Source: Woeseiaceae bacterium (lineage in GTDB: Bacteria; Pseudomonadota; Gammaproteobacteria; Steroidobacterales; Woeseiaceae). Taken from it: DNA of 64,000 bases. The stretch is from the NCBI GenBank assembly GCA_021773115.1, contig JAJFKS010000017.1, forward strand, positions 62,001 through 126,000, given 5' to 3'. Of this stretch, positions 26,821 to 33,772 are shown piece after piece. How positions within the stretch are numbered: the stretch's first letter is position 1; every line of letters begins with the position of its first letter. The position numbers and the translations under genes were made by a program. Under the pieces are notes generated by a model. The model saw only the letters and a program-made list of their open reading frames with translations, made no database searches and was not told the origin of the DNA.

Positions 26821-27234
26821 CTAACCCGCTGCCTGCGTTCGGCGTTCCGCTTCCGGTTGTCCTGTTACCGCAACCACACGGAGCCGAAGTTGACGTCCTC
26901 CAGGAACTTGCCAGCGGATACTTTGGCCAACGCGGAGACCCAGTAGAGCGCTTCCGACAGGTGCCAGCACCGATACGGTACCCGGCGACCCTGCCTGGTC
27001 GGGATAAACCAGGGTCATCTGATAGGTTTTGTTGGCTTCATCGTCGACAAATTCAACAGTCGAATTCATCGTGACATAATCCGGGCTGATTTCATCAGAG
27101 TCAACGATATTGGCGCGATTCAATTCATCACGCAGCATGCCAATGCCCGGCAACGTGCGATCGGAACTCGTGTCCAATAGGCGTTCGAGTGTTTGATAAT
27201 CTGACTGCACAATAGTTATAGGGGTTTCGTTCAT
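26821..27234 (-). CDS. rnk: regulator of nucleoside diphosphate kinase
   Basis: A 137-residue Rnk protein: N-terminal helical part (MNETPITIVQSDYQTLERL) and C-terminal GreA/GreB-like FKBP domain (VTMNSTVEFVDDEANKTYQ, VSVLAPVGSALLGLRVGQSI, WQVPGGRQLRLRVVAV). Rnk binds RNA polymerase without the catalytic acidic coiled coil of GreA and affects nucleotide pools and stress responses. Followed after 24 bp by a UspE-like gene. A perfect 8-bp inverted repeat lies 39-63 bases before its start. Confidence 0.92.
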   Translation of the reverse strand: MNETPITIVQSDYQTLERLLDTSSDRTLPGIGMLRDELNRANIVDSDEISPDYVTMNSTVEFVDDEANKTYQMTLVYPDQAGSPGTVSVLAPVGSALLGLRVGQSIRWQVPGGRQLRLRVVAVTGQPEAERRTQAAG

Positions 27235-27272
27235 GTTTCACCTGACGGATGATTCTCTGAGAGATTGTCCCG

Positions 27273-27297
27273 CGATTGCGGCCATCGGGCGCAATCG
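27273..27297. promoter_or_regulatory. perfect inverted repeat upstream of rnk
   Basis: CGATTGCG (27273-27280), 9 bases, CGCAATCG (27290-27297). It lies in the leader of rnk; it could be an operator or an mRNA hairpin. No regulator is assigned. Confidence 0.4.
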
Positions 27298-27528
27298 AGA
27301 TTATGAGCTAGCCGCATCTAAGCCGACTGACTCGTCGACACTAATTCTCGTTAAAGTTTAGGTCATGTGCCACTCGGGGTAGCGCTTAATCGACTGTGGT
27401 TACCCCTTAGTTGGGTTGATTAGGGGACAATGCGTGCCTGGACATCAGGAATCACCCGAGTTGCCGGGACGGCGAATAGCCTATGATGACGAATCGGGCG
27501 GCATCATCTGACGAACTGGCCCAGATCA

Positions 27529-27798
27529 TCACCGAGATGCTAGAAAGGGTTTCGAATCCGCCAATTGCGGACTGGCCACGGTCGCAATCAGTCCTTGCAG
27601 TGTCAGGTAGTCGAGCAACGTGATTGCACTTAGGCTATTTTCCTGAAGTCGGACCGTCAGATTTCTTTCGTCACTCGAATCGAAAATTGCAGAGACCACG
27701 CCGCGTAATCTTTGCAAGCGTTCGACCAGCGTCACACGACGACTCAAGTCAATTAGCTGATCAAATCTGACCGTAATTGCGTGGTGACATTGGCTCAT
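27529..27798 (-). CDS. small HMA-like-fold hypothetical protein
   Basis: An 89-residue protein with start MSQCHHAITVRFDQLID at 27798; an upstream in-frame ATG at 27834 adds 12 residues not needed. The pattern beta (AITVRFD), helix (VTLVERLQRLRG), beta (VVSAIFDSS), beta (NLTVRLQ), helix (AITLLDYLTLQG), beta (LIATVA) is that of an HMA/ferredoxin-like fold, but the CxxC metal motif is missing (only one Cys, before HH). Lies between rnk and a shortened usp gene on the same strand. Function unknown. Confidence 0.6.
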   Translation of the reverse strand: MSQCHHAITVRFDQLIDLSRRVTLVERLQRLRGVVSAIFDSSDERNLTVRLQENSLSAITLLDYLTLQGLIATVASPQLADSKPFLASR

Positions 27799-27864
27799 GG
27801 GATCAGTCTCCTGACAGCCCGGAAGCCACGACAATTCGTTTGCCGCCTGTTTTTACCGAAATGC

Positions 27865-28413
27865 TCAACTTTCTTCGCTCACTGGGCTGACGAAATCGGG
27901 GGGTTTTACCGCCAAAATCGAACAATGAACCTGGTTCAGGATGGCCTCGGCAGTATTGCCAATGACCAAACCTGGAATACCCGTTCGACCGACGGTACCC
28001 ATGACGAGAATCGCGCCGTTAAGCTCGTCCACTTTCTGATCTTCCGGGTCGTAGTCCACAGCGGCAACGATTGTGTCGAAGCCATGTTGCTGGGTTGATT
28101 TAATGATCCACACGGGGCAGGGACAATGGCGTAGCAAATTCAGATCTGTGTTGCCCAAAAACGGTGAAGTTCGCTCAACATTCCCGACACGCTTAACAAC
28201 CAAATCGTGTTGATACTGGTGAACCTCGCGGATAACTTCCCGAAACCCCTTGCCGGCCAGAACCTTCGCCTCGATCGTTTCGACGTCATCAATAACGCCA
28301 ACGACCGTCAGCTTTGCATGGTTAATTCCGGCCACCGCAATAGCCTGGTTGAGCGCCGCAGGATCATCGGCGCCCATACCCGCAAGAAACAGCATGCTTG
28401 ACACGGCACTCAT
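27865..28413 (-). CDS. internally deleted universal stress protein
   Basis: A 182-residue relative of the 308-residue UspE protein at 25871. Both domains are shortened in frame. In domain 1 about 40 residues are missing between VVGVIDDV and EAKVLAGKGF. In domain 2 the segment after VDYDPEDQKVDELN passes straight to GAILVMGTVGRTGIPG, losing roughly 100 residues. The ATP-type loop GRTGIPGLVIGNT and last strand (CSILAVKPPDF) survive. The frame is intact, so a single-fold Usp may still be made, but decay is as likely. 66 bp before the small HMA-like gene. Confidence 0.75.
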   Translation of the reverse strand: MSAVSSMLFLAGMGADDPAALNQAIAVAGINHAKLTVVGVIDDVETIEAKVLAGKGFREVIREVHQYQHDLVVKRVGNVERTSPFLGNTDLNLLRHCPCPVWIIKSTQQHGFDTIVAAVDYDPEDQKVDELNGAILVMGTVGRTGIPGLVIGNTAEAILNQVHCSILAVKPPDFVSPVSEES

Positions 28414-28441
28414 TGGATTAGCGTCGCGGAAACGGCGCGAT

Positions 28442-28466
28442 ATTGATGCGCAAATATTGCATCAAT
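28442..28466. promoter_or_regulatory. perfect inverted repeat between osmC-like and usp genes
   Basis: ATTGATGC (28442-28449), 9 bases, GCATCAAT (28459-28466). It overlaps the stop codon of the OsmC-like gene and lies 29 bases before the shortened usp start (minus strand); a terminator-like hairpin or operator. Confidence 0.4.
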
Positions 28467-28899
28467 TTGCGACTCGCACGCTGACGTTCAAGTGGCTGCT
28501 TGACTTCAGTGAGTTTGTTATCAGGCATCCGTGTTCTGCTTTCTCGAGTAGGCGGCTTGCCTTCTGCTCATCCGTTCCCTGTGGTGCATCGAGGACAGCG
28601 TGCAAGGTAATTTCAGTGAACTGGCTAGTATTCTCAAGCCGGTCAAGGGTACCTTCGGCTTCGCATTGTAAAGATATCCAGTCGAACTTCGATGCGCGGG
28701 CGATCGCCCTAAACGTCAAGACGAAGCAGTCGGCAACTGCCGCGATCAAAAGTGTCTCCGGTGACCATCGATCGCCCGGACCGCCGAACTCTGCGGGCGG
28801 CGCGGACTCAATACGGGGCAGGCCCTCACTCGTCAGGTCAACATTGTCATCGCGGTTTGCCGCGGCTGTCACTGCATAGTGGTGTGGAAATTTCTGCAT
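28462..28899 (-). CDS. OsmC/Ohr family peroxidase-like protein
   Basis: A 145-residue OsmC-fold protein. The N-terminal strand-rich part has PPAEFGGPGDRWSPETLLIA, then the first redox cysteine in VADCFVLTFRAIA, and the second in EKAEHGCLITNSLKSS. The Arg needed for peroxide cleavage is not obvious, so this may belong to the broader OsmC group. Expected: thiol-dependent reduction of organic hydroperoxides in the cytoplasm. It lies at the head of a minus-strand run of stress genes and diverges from the sensor kinase gene with 248 bp between. Confidence 0.87.
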   Translation of the reverse strand: MQKFPHHYAVTAAANRDDNVDLTSEGLPRIESAPPAEFGGPGDRWSPETLLIAAVADCFVLTFRAIARASKFDWISLQCEAEGTLDRLENTSQFTEITLHAVLDAPQGTDEQKASRLLEKAEHGCLITNSLKSSSHLNVSVRVAN

Positions 28900-29147
28900 C
28901 TCTTAATCCGATAAATTCATGATTCGTCGTTTCGAAACTAGCCTCGATATCGAAGAATAAGCCAGATGTAAACCACGCCATAGTGGTGATTACCGCGACT
29001 CGATGTGGCAACCCCGTAGGAATACGGCTTTTGGTCTTCGTTCGGGAGCGACGCTCGAAAGCCGGGCTTGGTCAATGTGGCAAGCCCGCAGTTGAACCTC
29101 AGTCCGGGCGTGCGACAATACTACGTACTTCGTTTTTGCGGCACGCT

Positions 29148-30725
29148 ATGAAAAAGTTTCAGGAAATCACCCAGGACTTGACGCAACTGACTGAGCAGCG
29201 ACGGTTCACCGAGACACTGCTCAATAATCTGCCAGGCATGGCGTATCGTTGTGCAGACGATCGGCCCTGGACGATGGTATTTGTCAGTAACGGTTGCGAG
29301 GCACTCACTGGGCACAAGCGATCGGCGGTAATGGATACGGGCTTCGGTTGGGCGGACCTTGTCCATCCGGATGACTTGGAAGCTGCGAGAGCCACGGTGA
29401 ACGCAGCGGCGGCGGCAGGTGAACAATTCGATATCCAATATCGGATTATCGACAAGTTCGGACAGCAAAAGTGGGTCAGGGAGCAGGGCTGTGGCATCGA
29501 CGCTGACAATGGAAGCGCGCAGATGCTGGAGGGCTACATCGATGATATTACGCCACTAAAGATTTCGGCCAGTGTACTTGCGGAATCAGAAGAGTTTTAT
29601 CAAGAAGAGGTGCGACAAAGGCGCGAGCGGCTCAGCGTAACGTTTGATAATGCACCGATCGGTATTGTTACCTACCATTGCGGAGGTTCATTCGAGCGAG
29701 CCAATCGCGCCTTTTGCGAGATGACAGGCTACTCGGTAGGGGAACTGAAAAAAAAGACGGTGGTCGACATTACTGAAGCCGAGTATCGCAGTGATATCAC
29801 AACATTCATGGCGAAGGTTCGGCAGGGAGAAATTGACACCTACGTTCAGCAGACACGATACGTGCGCAAAGACGGTTCGGTGCTTGATGTCAGTGTTGTC
29901 AATGCCGTAACACACGACGCTGCTGGCCAGCCAAACCTGATTATCAGCCAGGTCGCCGATCTTACTACACAGTTAAAAGCGCAATCAGAGATCCGCCGGC
30001 AATATGAGCAGTTGGCGCATGCGGACAGGCTACAATTGCTTGGCGAAATGGCAACCGGTATGGCTCATGAGATCAATCAACCACTGACCGCGATATCCTT
30101 GTTCGCACAAACGGGTAAACGCCTGTTCGAGGCCGGCGAATTCGACCGCCTCAAAGTGATATTCGACAAACTAAGCCAACATTCCCGACGTGCAGGTGCG
30201 ATCGTCGAACGAATGCAGACTATGGGTCGGCGCAAGGAAGGTGCTAAGACGACTATCGACTTGAACGACCTGGTCGAGGACGTTGTGGTGCTTGCGGAGG
30301 TCGATGCACGAACGAGTAATATCGACATCGAGTTGATGCTGGGAAAGGGAATGTCGAGCGTCAGCGTTGATGTTGTGCAGATTCACCAGGTTGTATTGAA
30401 CCTGTTGCGAAACGGGATGGATGCAATGCGATCGCTGGATTGTCGCAATGGCAACACCATTCAGTTGAGTACACACCAGCGTGACGACGGCTACCTGGAA
30501 GTTAGAGTGACAGATAGCGGGTGTGGGGTGTCAGGCGAAGTCGCTGAACGATTGTTCGACTCGTTTTCAACAACCAAGAGTACGGGACTGGGTATGGGCT
30601 TGCCGATCAGCCGGGCCATCATAACAGCGCACGGAGGGCAACTCGTGTTTCGGAATAATGAAACCTGTGGGGCTACCTTTACGTTTACTTTGCCGGCGAT
30701 AAAAAAAGGAGTCCAGAATGGATAG
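29148..30725 (+). CDS. PAS-domain sensor histidine kinase (FixL/TodS-type)
   Basis: A 525-residue soluble kinase; ATG 29148 fits the first domain, an upstream GTG frame from 28983 is unlikely. Two PAS/PAC domains (~20-140 and ~160-280) are followed by a HisKA domain with phospho-acceptor H307 (GMAHEINQPLTAISLFAQ) and an HATPase domain with N box VVLNLLRNGMDAM, G1 DSGCGV and LFDSFSTTKSTGLGMGLP. No membrane segment, so it senses an internal signal; PAS domains may hold heme or flavin, but the FixL heme His is not clearly present. Overlaps the response regulator gene by 8 bp. A TACGTA palindrome lies 20 bases upstream. Confidence 0.9.
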   Translation: MKKFQEITQDLTQLTEQRRFTETLLNNLPGMAYRCADDRPWTMVFVSNGCEALTGHKRSAVMDTGFGWADLVHPDDLEAARATVNAAAAAGEQFDIQYRIIDKFGQQKWVREQGCGIDADNGSAQMLEGYIDDITPLKISASVLAESEEFYQEEVRQRRERLSVTFDNAPIGIVTYHCGGSFERANRAFCEMTGYSVGELKKKTVVDITEAEYRSDITTFMAKVRQGEIDTYVQQTRYVRKDGSVLDVSVVNAVTHDAAGQPNLIISQVADLTTQLKAQSEIRRQYEQLAHADRLQLLGEMATGMAHEINQPLTAISLFAQTGKRLFEAGEFDRLKVIFDKLSQHSRRAGAIVERMQTMGRRKEGAKTTIDLNDLVEDVVVLAEVDARTSNIDIELMLGKGMSSVSVDVVQIHQVVLNLLRNGMDAMRSLDCRNGNTIQLSTHQRDDGYLEVRVTDSGCGVSGEVAERLFDSFSTTKSTGLGMGLPISRAIITAHGGQLVFRNNETCGATFTFTLPAIKKGVQNG

Positions 30726-31341
30726 AGAGCAGACAGTTTTTGTTGTCGACGATGATGAAGGTATCCGCGATGGCTTGGGCATGTTGCTTGCAACAGTGGG
30801 CCAACCCAATGAGGCATATGGCTCTGCTGCAGAATTTCTTGAAGCCTACGACGCGAGCAGGAGAGGTTGCCTGGTTTTGGATATTCGCATGCCGCGGACG
30901 TCAGGCCTGGAGTTGCAGGAGATACTGAATGAACGAGGGTCGGATATGCCGATAATATTCATTACCGGTCATGGCGATATCCCCATGGCGGTCGAGGCGA
31001 TGCGGCGAGGCGCGTTGGACTTCATTCGTAAACCATTCCGTGAACAGGACCTGTTGGATCGAATAAACGAAGCGCTTGATGTGGAGCTTGTCCGACGAAA
31101 GCGAACCATTGTGCGGGACGACTTGGCCGCGAAAATCGACTCACTAACGGACCGGGAGAAAGCGGTTTTCGAGAGTGTCGCGGACGGTGACATGAACAAG
31201 CTTATTGCGTTTGATCTCGGAATCAGTGAGCGGACGGTAGAGGTTCACCGTGCTAACGTCATGAAAAAACTTGGCGTGCGAACGCTAGCCGAATTGATTC
31301 GTATCAAGCTTGCGGCTGAATCACTCGGCGCCTCCGACTGA
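30718..31341 (+). CDS. FixJ/NarL-family response regulator
   Basis: A 207-residue protein. Receiver domain (1-125): acidic pocket D11-D13, phospho-acceptor D55 (CLVLDIRMPRTSG), T83 (FITGHGD) and K105. A linker is followed by a LuxR/FixJ helix-turn-helix (LTDREKAVFESVADGDMNK, then ISERTVEVHRANVMKKL). It overlaps the histidine kinase gene by 8 bp, so the two are cognate. Placed in an island of universal-stress genes carrying a repeated 17-base element, it is the likely controller of those genes, though no binding data exist here. Confidence 0.92.
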   Translation: MDREQTVFVVDDDEGIRDGLGMLLATVGQPNEAYGSAAEFLEAYDASRRGCLVLDIRMPRTSGLELQEILNERGSDMPIIFITGHGDIPMAVEAMRRGALDFIRKPFREQDLLDRINEALDVELVRRKRTIVRDDLAAKIDSLTDREKAVFESVADGDMNKLIAFDLGISERTVEVHRANVMKKLGVRTLAELIRIKLAAESLGASD

Positions 31342-31372
31342 TTGCAAGACCTTAGTTGCCAGCCGGATAGCC

Positions 31373-31389
31373 CTACGTGCTGACCACAA
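31373..31389 (+). promoter_or_regulatory. stress-island element, copy 4 (CTACGTGCTGACCACAA)
   Basis: Differs from the 19321 copy at one base in 17. It lies 32 bases after the response-regulator stop and 200 bases before a small coding candidate at 31589, followed by ACGTACT. It may drive that small transcript. Confidence 0.5.
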
Positions 31390-31588
31390 CGTACTAAGCA
31401 GCACTCCGCATGGACACGGCGGTCTGATTCAATCATTCTAGGGATTCAGAAACTTGTACTGCGCCGGTTTTGCAAGTGCTTACACGATCGCACAATGACA
31501 TCAGGTCTATCCGGATCAGGCAGGAGACCCCGGCACCGTATCCGTCAAATTGGCCTTTCCCATACCAGCAACCGTGAGGAGTGAACAA

Positions 31589-31780
31589 ATGTCTGGGTTG
31601 ACGCAAGAATCAGGCGTAGTTTCGAAGAAAATCGACGAACAGTGTGCTACTCGGGCAAGCGGCAACGCGAGCGAAGTTGTGAGCCCGGCCATAGCCGGGC
31701 TCACAAGCGTTACTTACGACGCGCTGGACTATCGCCTTATGGCGACGTTTCCAGCGAGCGACGCTGTAGCTCAATACTAA
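31589..31780 (+). CDS. possible small protein of 63 residues
   Basis: ATG 31589 has AGGAG 7 bases upstream and the frame encodes MSGLTQESGVVSKKIDEQC... ending ...VAQY. It overlaps the stop of the convergent membrane gene by 4 bp and contains a strong 11-bp hairpin (31679-31704), which is unusual inside a gene. No family is recognised. The promoter-like element at 31373 supports transcription; translation is uncertain, and the region may instead make a small RNA. Confidence 0.3.
   Translation: MSGLTQESGVVSKKIDEQCATRASGNASEVVSPAIAGLTSVTYDALDYRLMATFPASDAVAQY
31679..31704. terminator. strong hairpin without U-tract
   Basis: A perfect 11-bp stem GTGAGCCCGGC/GCCGGGCTCAC with a 4-base loop. It lies between convergent genes and could end transcription from either side, but no run of T follows, so termination is uncertain. 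Confidence 0.4.
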
Positions 31781-32304
31781 TCCACCTGCCTTGCAAGAGA
31801 GTGCGTTAAGTGGCGATCTGAACGCCCGACCGCGCCTTCAGACAGGTTGACAATGGCATACGCGAACACGACCGTATACAGAACGTGGCCGACAAGCGAG
31901 GCCCACGTGTAGGGAATCAATCCCAGCATGAAGGGTCGCCCCGCCAACGGTGCGAGAATCATTTGCGCGACAGCCCAGAGAACAACTCCGTAAATCGCGG
32001 CGGGAATCAGCGTCGCCTTGAAACCGACCACAGCGCGCGCTACGACGAACAGCAGGGGGAAAATCAAGACTCCCAGCACCAGGTGAATGGTCGCCGCGAG
32101 AACAACGGAAATATCAATATTCAGCAATGACCGGGCAATGTCGGCAACCAGGATATCGGGCCGCATGGGCTTGCCGAGCGCGGCCGGCACTGCCCACCAC
32201 GAAAAAAATTCGAGTACCAATTCTCCGATGCCGCCAGCTGCCAATAGCACCAGTAAGTTGTCCCGCGTGAAAAGGCGGGCGTATTTTGATCCAATCATAT
32301 TCAC
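31777..32304 (-). CDS. four-helix integral membrane protein, unknown family
   Basis: A 175-residue protein with four hydrophobic helices (around residues 17-40, 65-90, 98-120 and 130-150). GTG 32304 is favoured as start since GGAG lies 8 bases upstream; the ATG at 32298 is 14 away. Features are the WWAVPAALG turn after helix 1, HLVLGVLIFPLLFVVARAVV and the SLVGHVLYTVVFAYAI end. It resembles small uncharacterised membrane proteins (YagU/DUF6789-like topology), but I do not recognise a family with confidence. It lies 61 bp downstream of the RND outer-membrane gene, perhaps as the last gene of that unit. Confidence 0.65.
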   Translation of the reverse strand: MNMIGSKYARLFTRDNLLVLLAAGGIGELVLEFFSWWAVPAALGKPMRPDILVADIARSLLNIDISVVLAATIHLVLGVLIFPLLFVVARAVVGFKATLIPAAIYGVVLWAVAQMILAPLAGRPFMLGLIPYTWASLVGHVLYTVVFAYAIVNLSEGAVGRSDRHLTHSLARQVD

Positions 32305-32365
32305 TACTTAATCTCCATGTTTAGCGACAAGCTTTATTGGTTTGCGCTGTGCGACTTCAGACGCA

Positions 32366-33772
32366 TCATTCGGCTATCACTTCCCAACCGCCGCCGAGCG
32401 CTTTGTAAAGCGTGACCAGTGCCAGCCCGGTGTCTGTCTCACTGCGTGCCAATGCATCTTCGGCCTCAAGCCGGCGTGCTTCGGCATCCAGTACGTTGAG
32501 GAAACTGTCAACGCCATTGCGATAGCGCACATTGGCCAGGTCGGCCGCCTTCGAACTTGCTTCGGCAGCAACACCCAGGTGCGCAAGACGCTGCCGGTTG
32601 CGCGCGAACCGGGACAGCGCGTTCTCGGTTTCTTCCAATGCCCTGAGTACTGTCTGTTCGAATACCGCCAGCTGTCCTTCCGTCTCAGCGTCAGCAGCAC
32701 GGATCCCGGCTCGAACCCGACCTAGATCGAAGGCGCGCCAACTAAGGAATGGTCCAATCGATGAGGTCATGGTACCGCTGTTGCCGAAGTCGGATCGATC
32801 AGTTGCAAGATAGCCTGCCGATCCAGCGACGGTTACACGCGGAAACAAATCACCAGTCGCAACGCCTACACGTGCTGTGGCAGCCGCCAGTCGCCGTTCC
32901 GCAGCAACAATATCCGGCCGACGTCGCAACAGTTCCGTTGGTGCACCGATGTGCAATTGCTCAGGCAATGCCGGCAAACTGTCCCCCAGCGCAAAATCAG
33001 GCTGCAGGGCCGCCGGTTCACGCCCAACCAACACGCCGAGTCGATTCAAGGCGGCAACAATGTCCGCTTCCAGTGGCGGTATTGTCGCGAGTGTTGATTC
33101 GAGTTGTGCCTGAGCACGCGCAAGATCCAGGTCGGTGCCGCGTCCACCGTCGAGCAAGGCTTTCGTGAGCGCGTATGTCTGTTGCTGGTTGCTGGCGTTT
33201 CTTCGCGCGACCTGCAGTCGGTAGCGGCTGCCGAGCAATTCGATATACGTTCGCGCGACCTCGGCGGCAACGACAACAAAAGCATTGCGTTGGTCGGCCA
33301 GGGTCGCCTCAAAGTCTGCCGCAAGCGCCTGATTGCCACGGCGCACACGTCCAAAGAAGTCCAACTCCCAGCTTGCGTCGAGGCTTGCGTCATAGAAGGT
33401 ATTGTCGCGGCCGCTCGGAGAGCTGGTAATCGCGATGCTTGTTTCCTGTCGGGTAACACCTCCTTGTGCCGTTACGATCGGGAAGCGTTCGAGCAGGCCC
33501 CGACTGAGGAATGCCCGCGACCTGGCGACGTTCGCCGCGGCAATTCTGACATCGTGATTCTCCCGCATTGCCTGCTCGATAAGTGCATCGAGCTGTGGAT
33601 CCTGCAACAAGCGCCACCAGTTGGCGTCGGCTTGCAAGGCGTCGAAATTCCCGGCCTCTGCCTGTTCGAAGGTCGATGACATGTCAGTTGCCGGTGGCAT
33701 GTAGTCGGGCCCAACCGCACAGCCAGCCGCCACAATCATCGTGAGCAATAGCACTGCAGGGTGCCGCATCAC
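32366..33772 (-). CDS. RND efflux outer-membrane lipoprotein (NodT/OprM type)
   Basis: A 468-residue TolC-family lipoprotein. The signal ends in a lipobox (MIVAAGCAVGPDYMPP, lipidated Cys at ~18). Two OEP repeats are visible (residues ~55-245 and ~265-455), with ANVARSRAFLSRGLLERFP, VGREPAALQP, LLRRRPDIVAAERRLAAATA and NVRYRNGVDSFLNVLDAEA, hallmarks of OprM/NodT. It forms the outer-membrane duct of a tripartite pump. Its start overlaps the end of the RND permease gene by 4 bp, confirming an operon in the order adaptor, pump, duct. Confidence 0.93.
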   Translation of the reverse strand: MMRHPAVLLLTMIVAAGCAVGPDYMPPATDMSSTFEQAEAGNFDALQADANWWRLLQDPQLDALIEQAMRENHDVRIAAANVARSRAFLSRGLLERFPIVTAQGGVTRQETSIAITSSPSGRDNTFYDASLDASWELDFFGRVRRGNQALAADFEATLADQRNAFVVVAAEVARTYIELLGSRYRLQVARRNASNQQQTYALTKALLDGGRGTDLDLARAQAQLESTLATIPPLEADIVAALNRLGVLVGREPAALQPDFALGDSLPALPEQLHIGAPTELLRRRPDIVAAERRLAAATARVGVATGDLFPRVTVAGSAGYLATDRSDFGNSGTMTSSIGPFLSWRAFDLGRVRAGIRAADAETEGQLAVFEQTVLRALEETENALSRFARNRQRLAHLGVAAEASSKAADLANVRYRNGVDSFLNVLDAEARRLEAEDALARSETDTGLALVTLYKALGGGWEVIAE

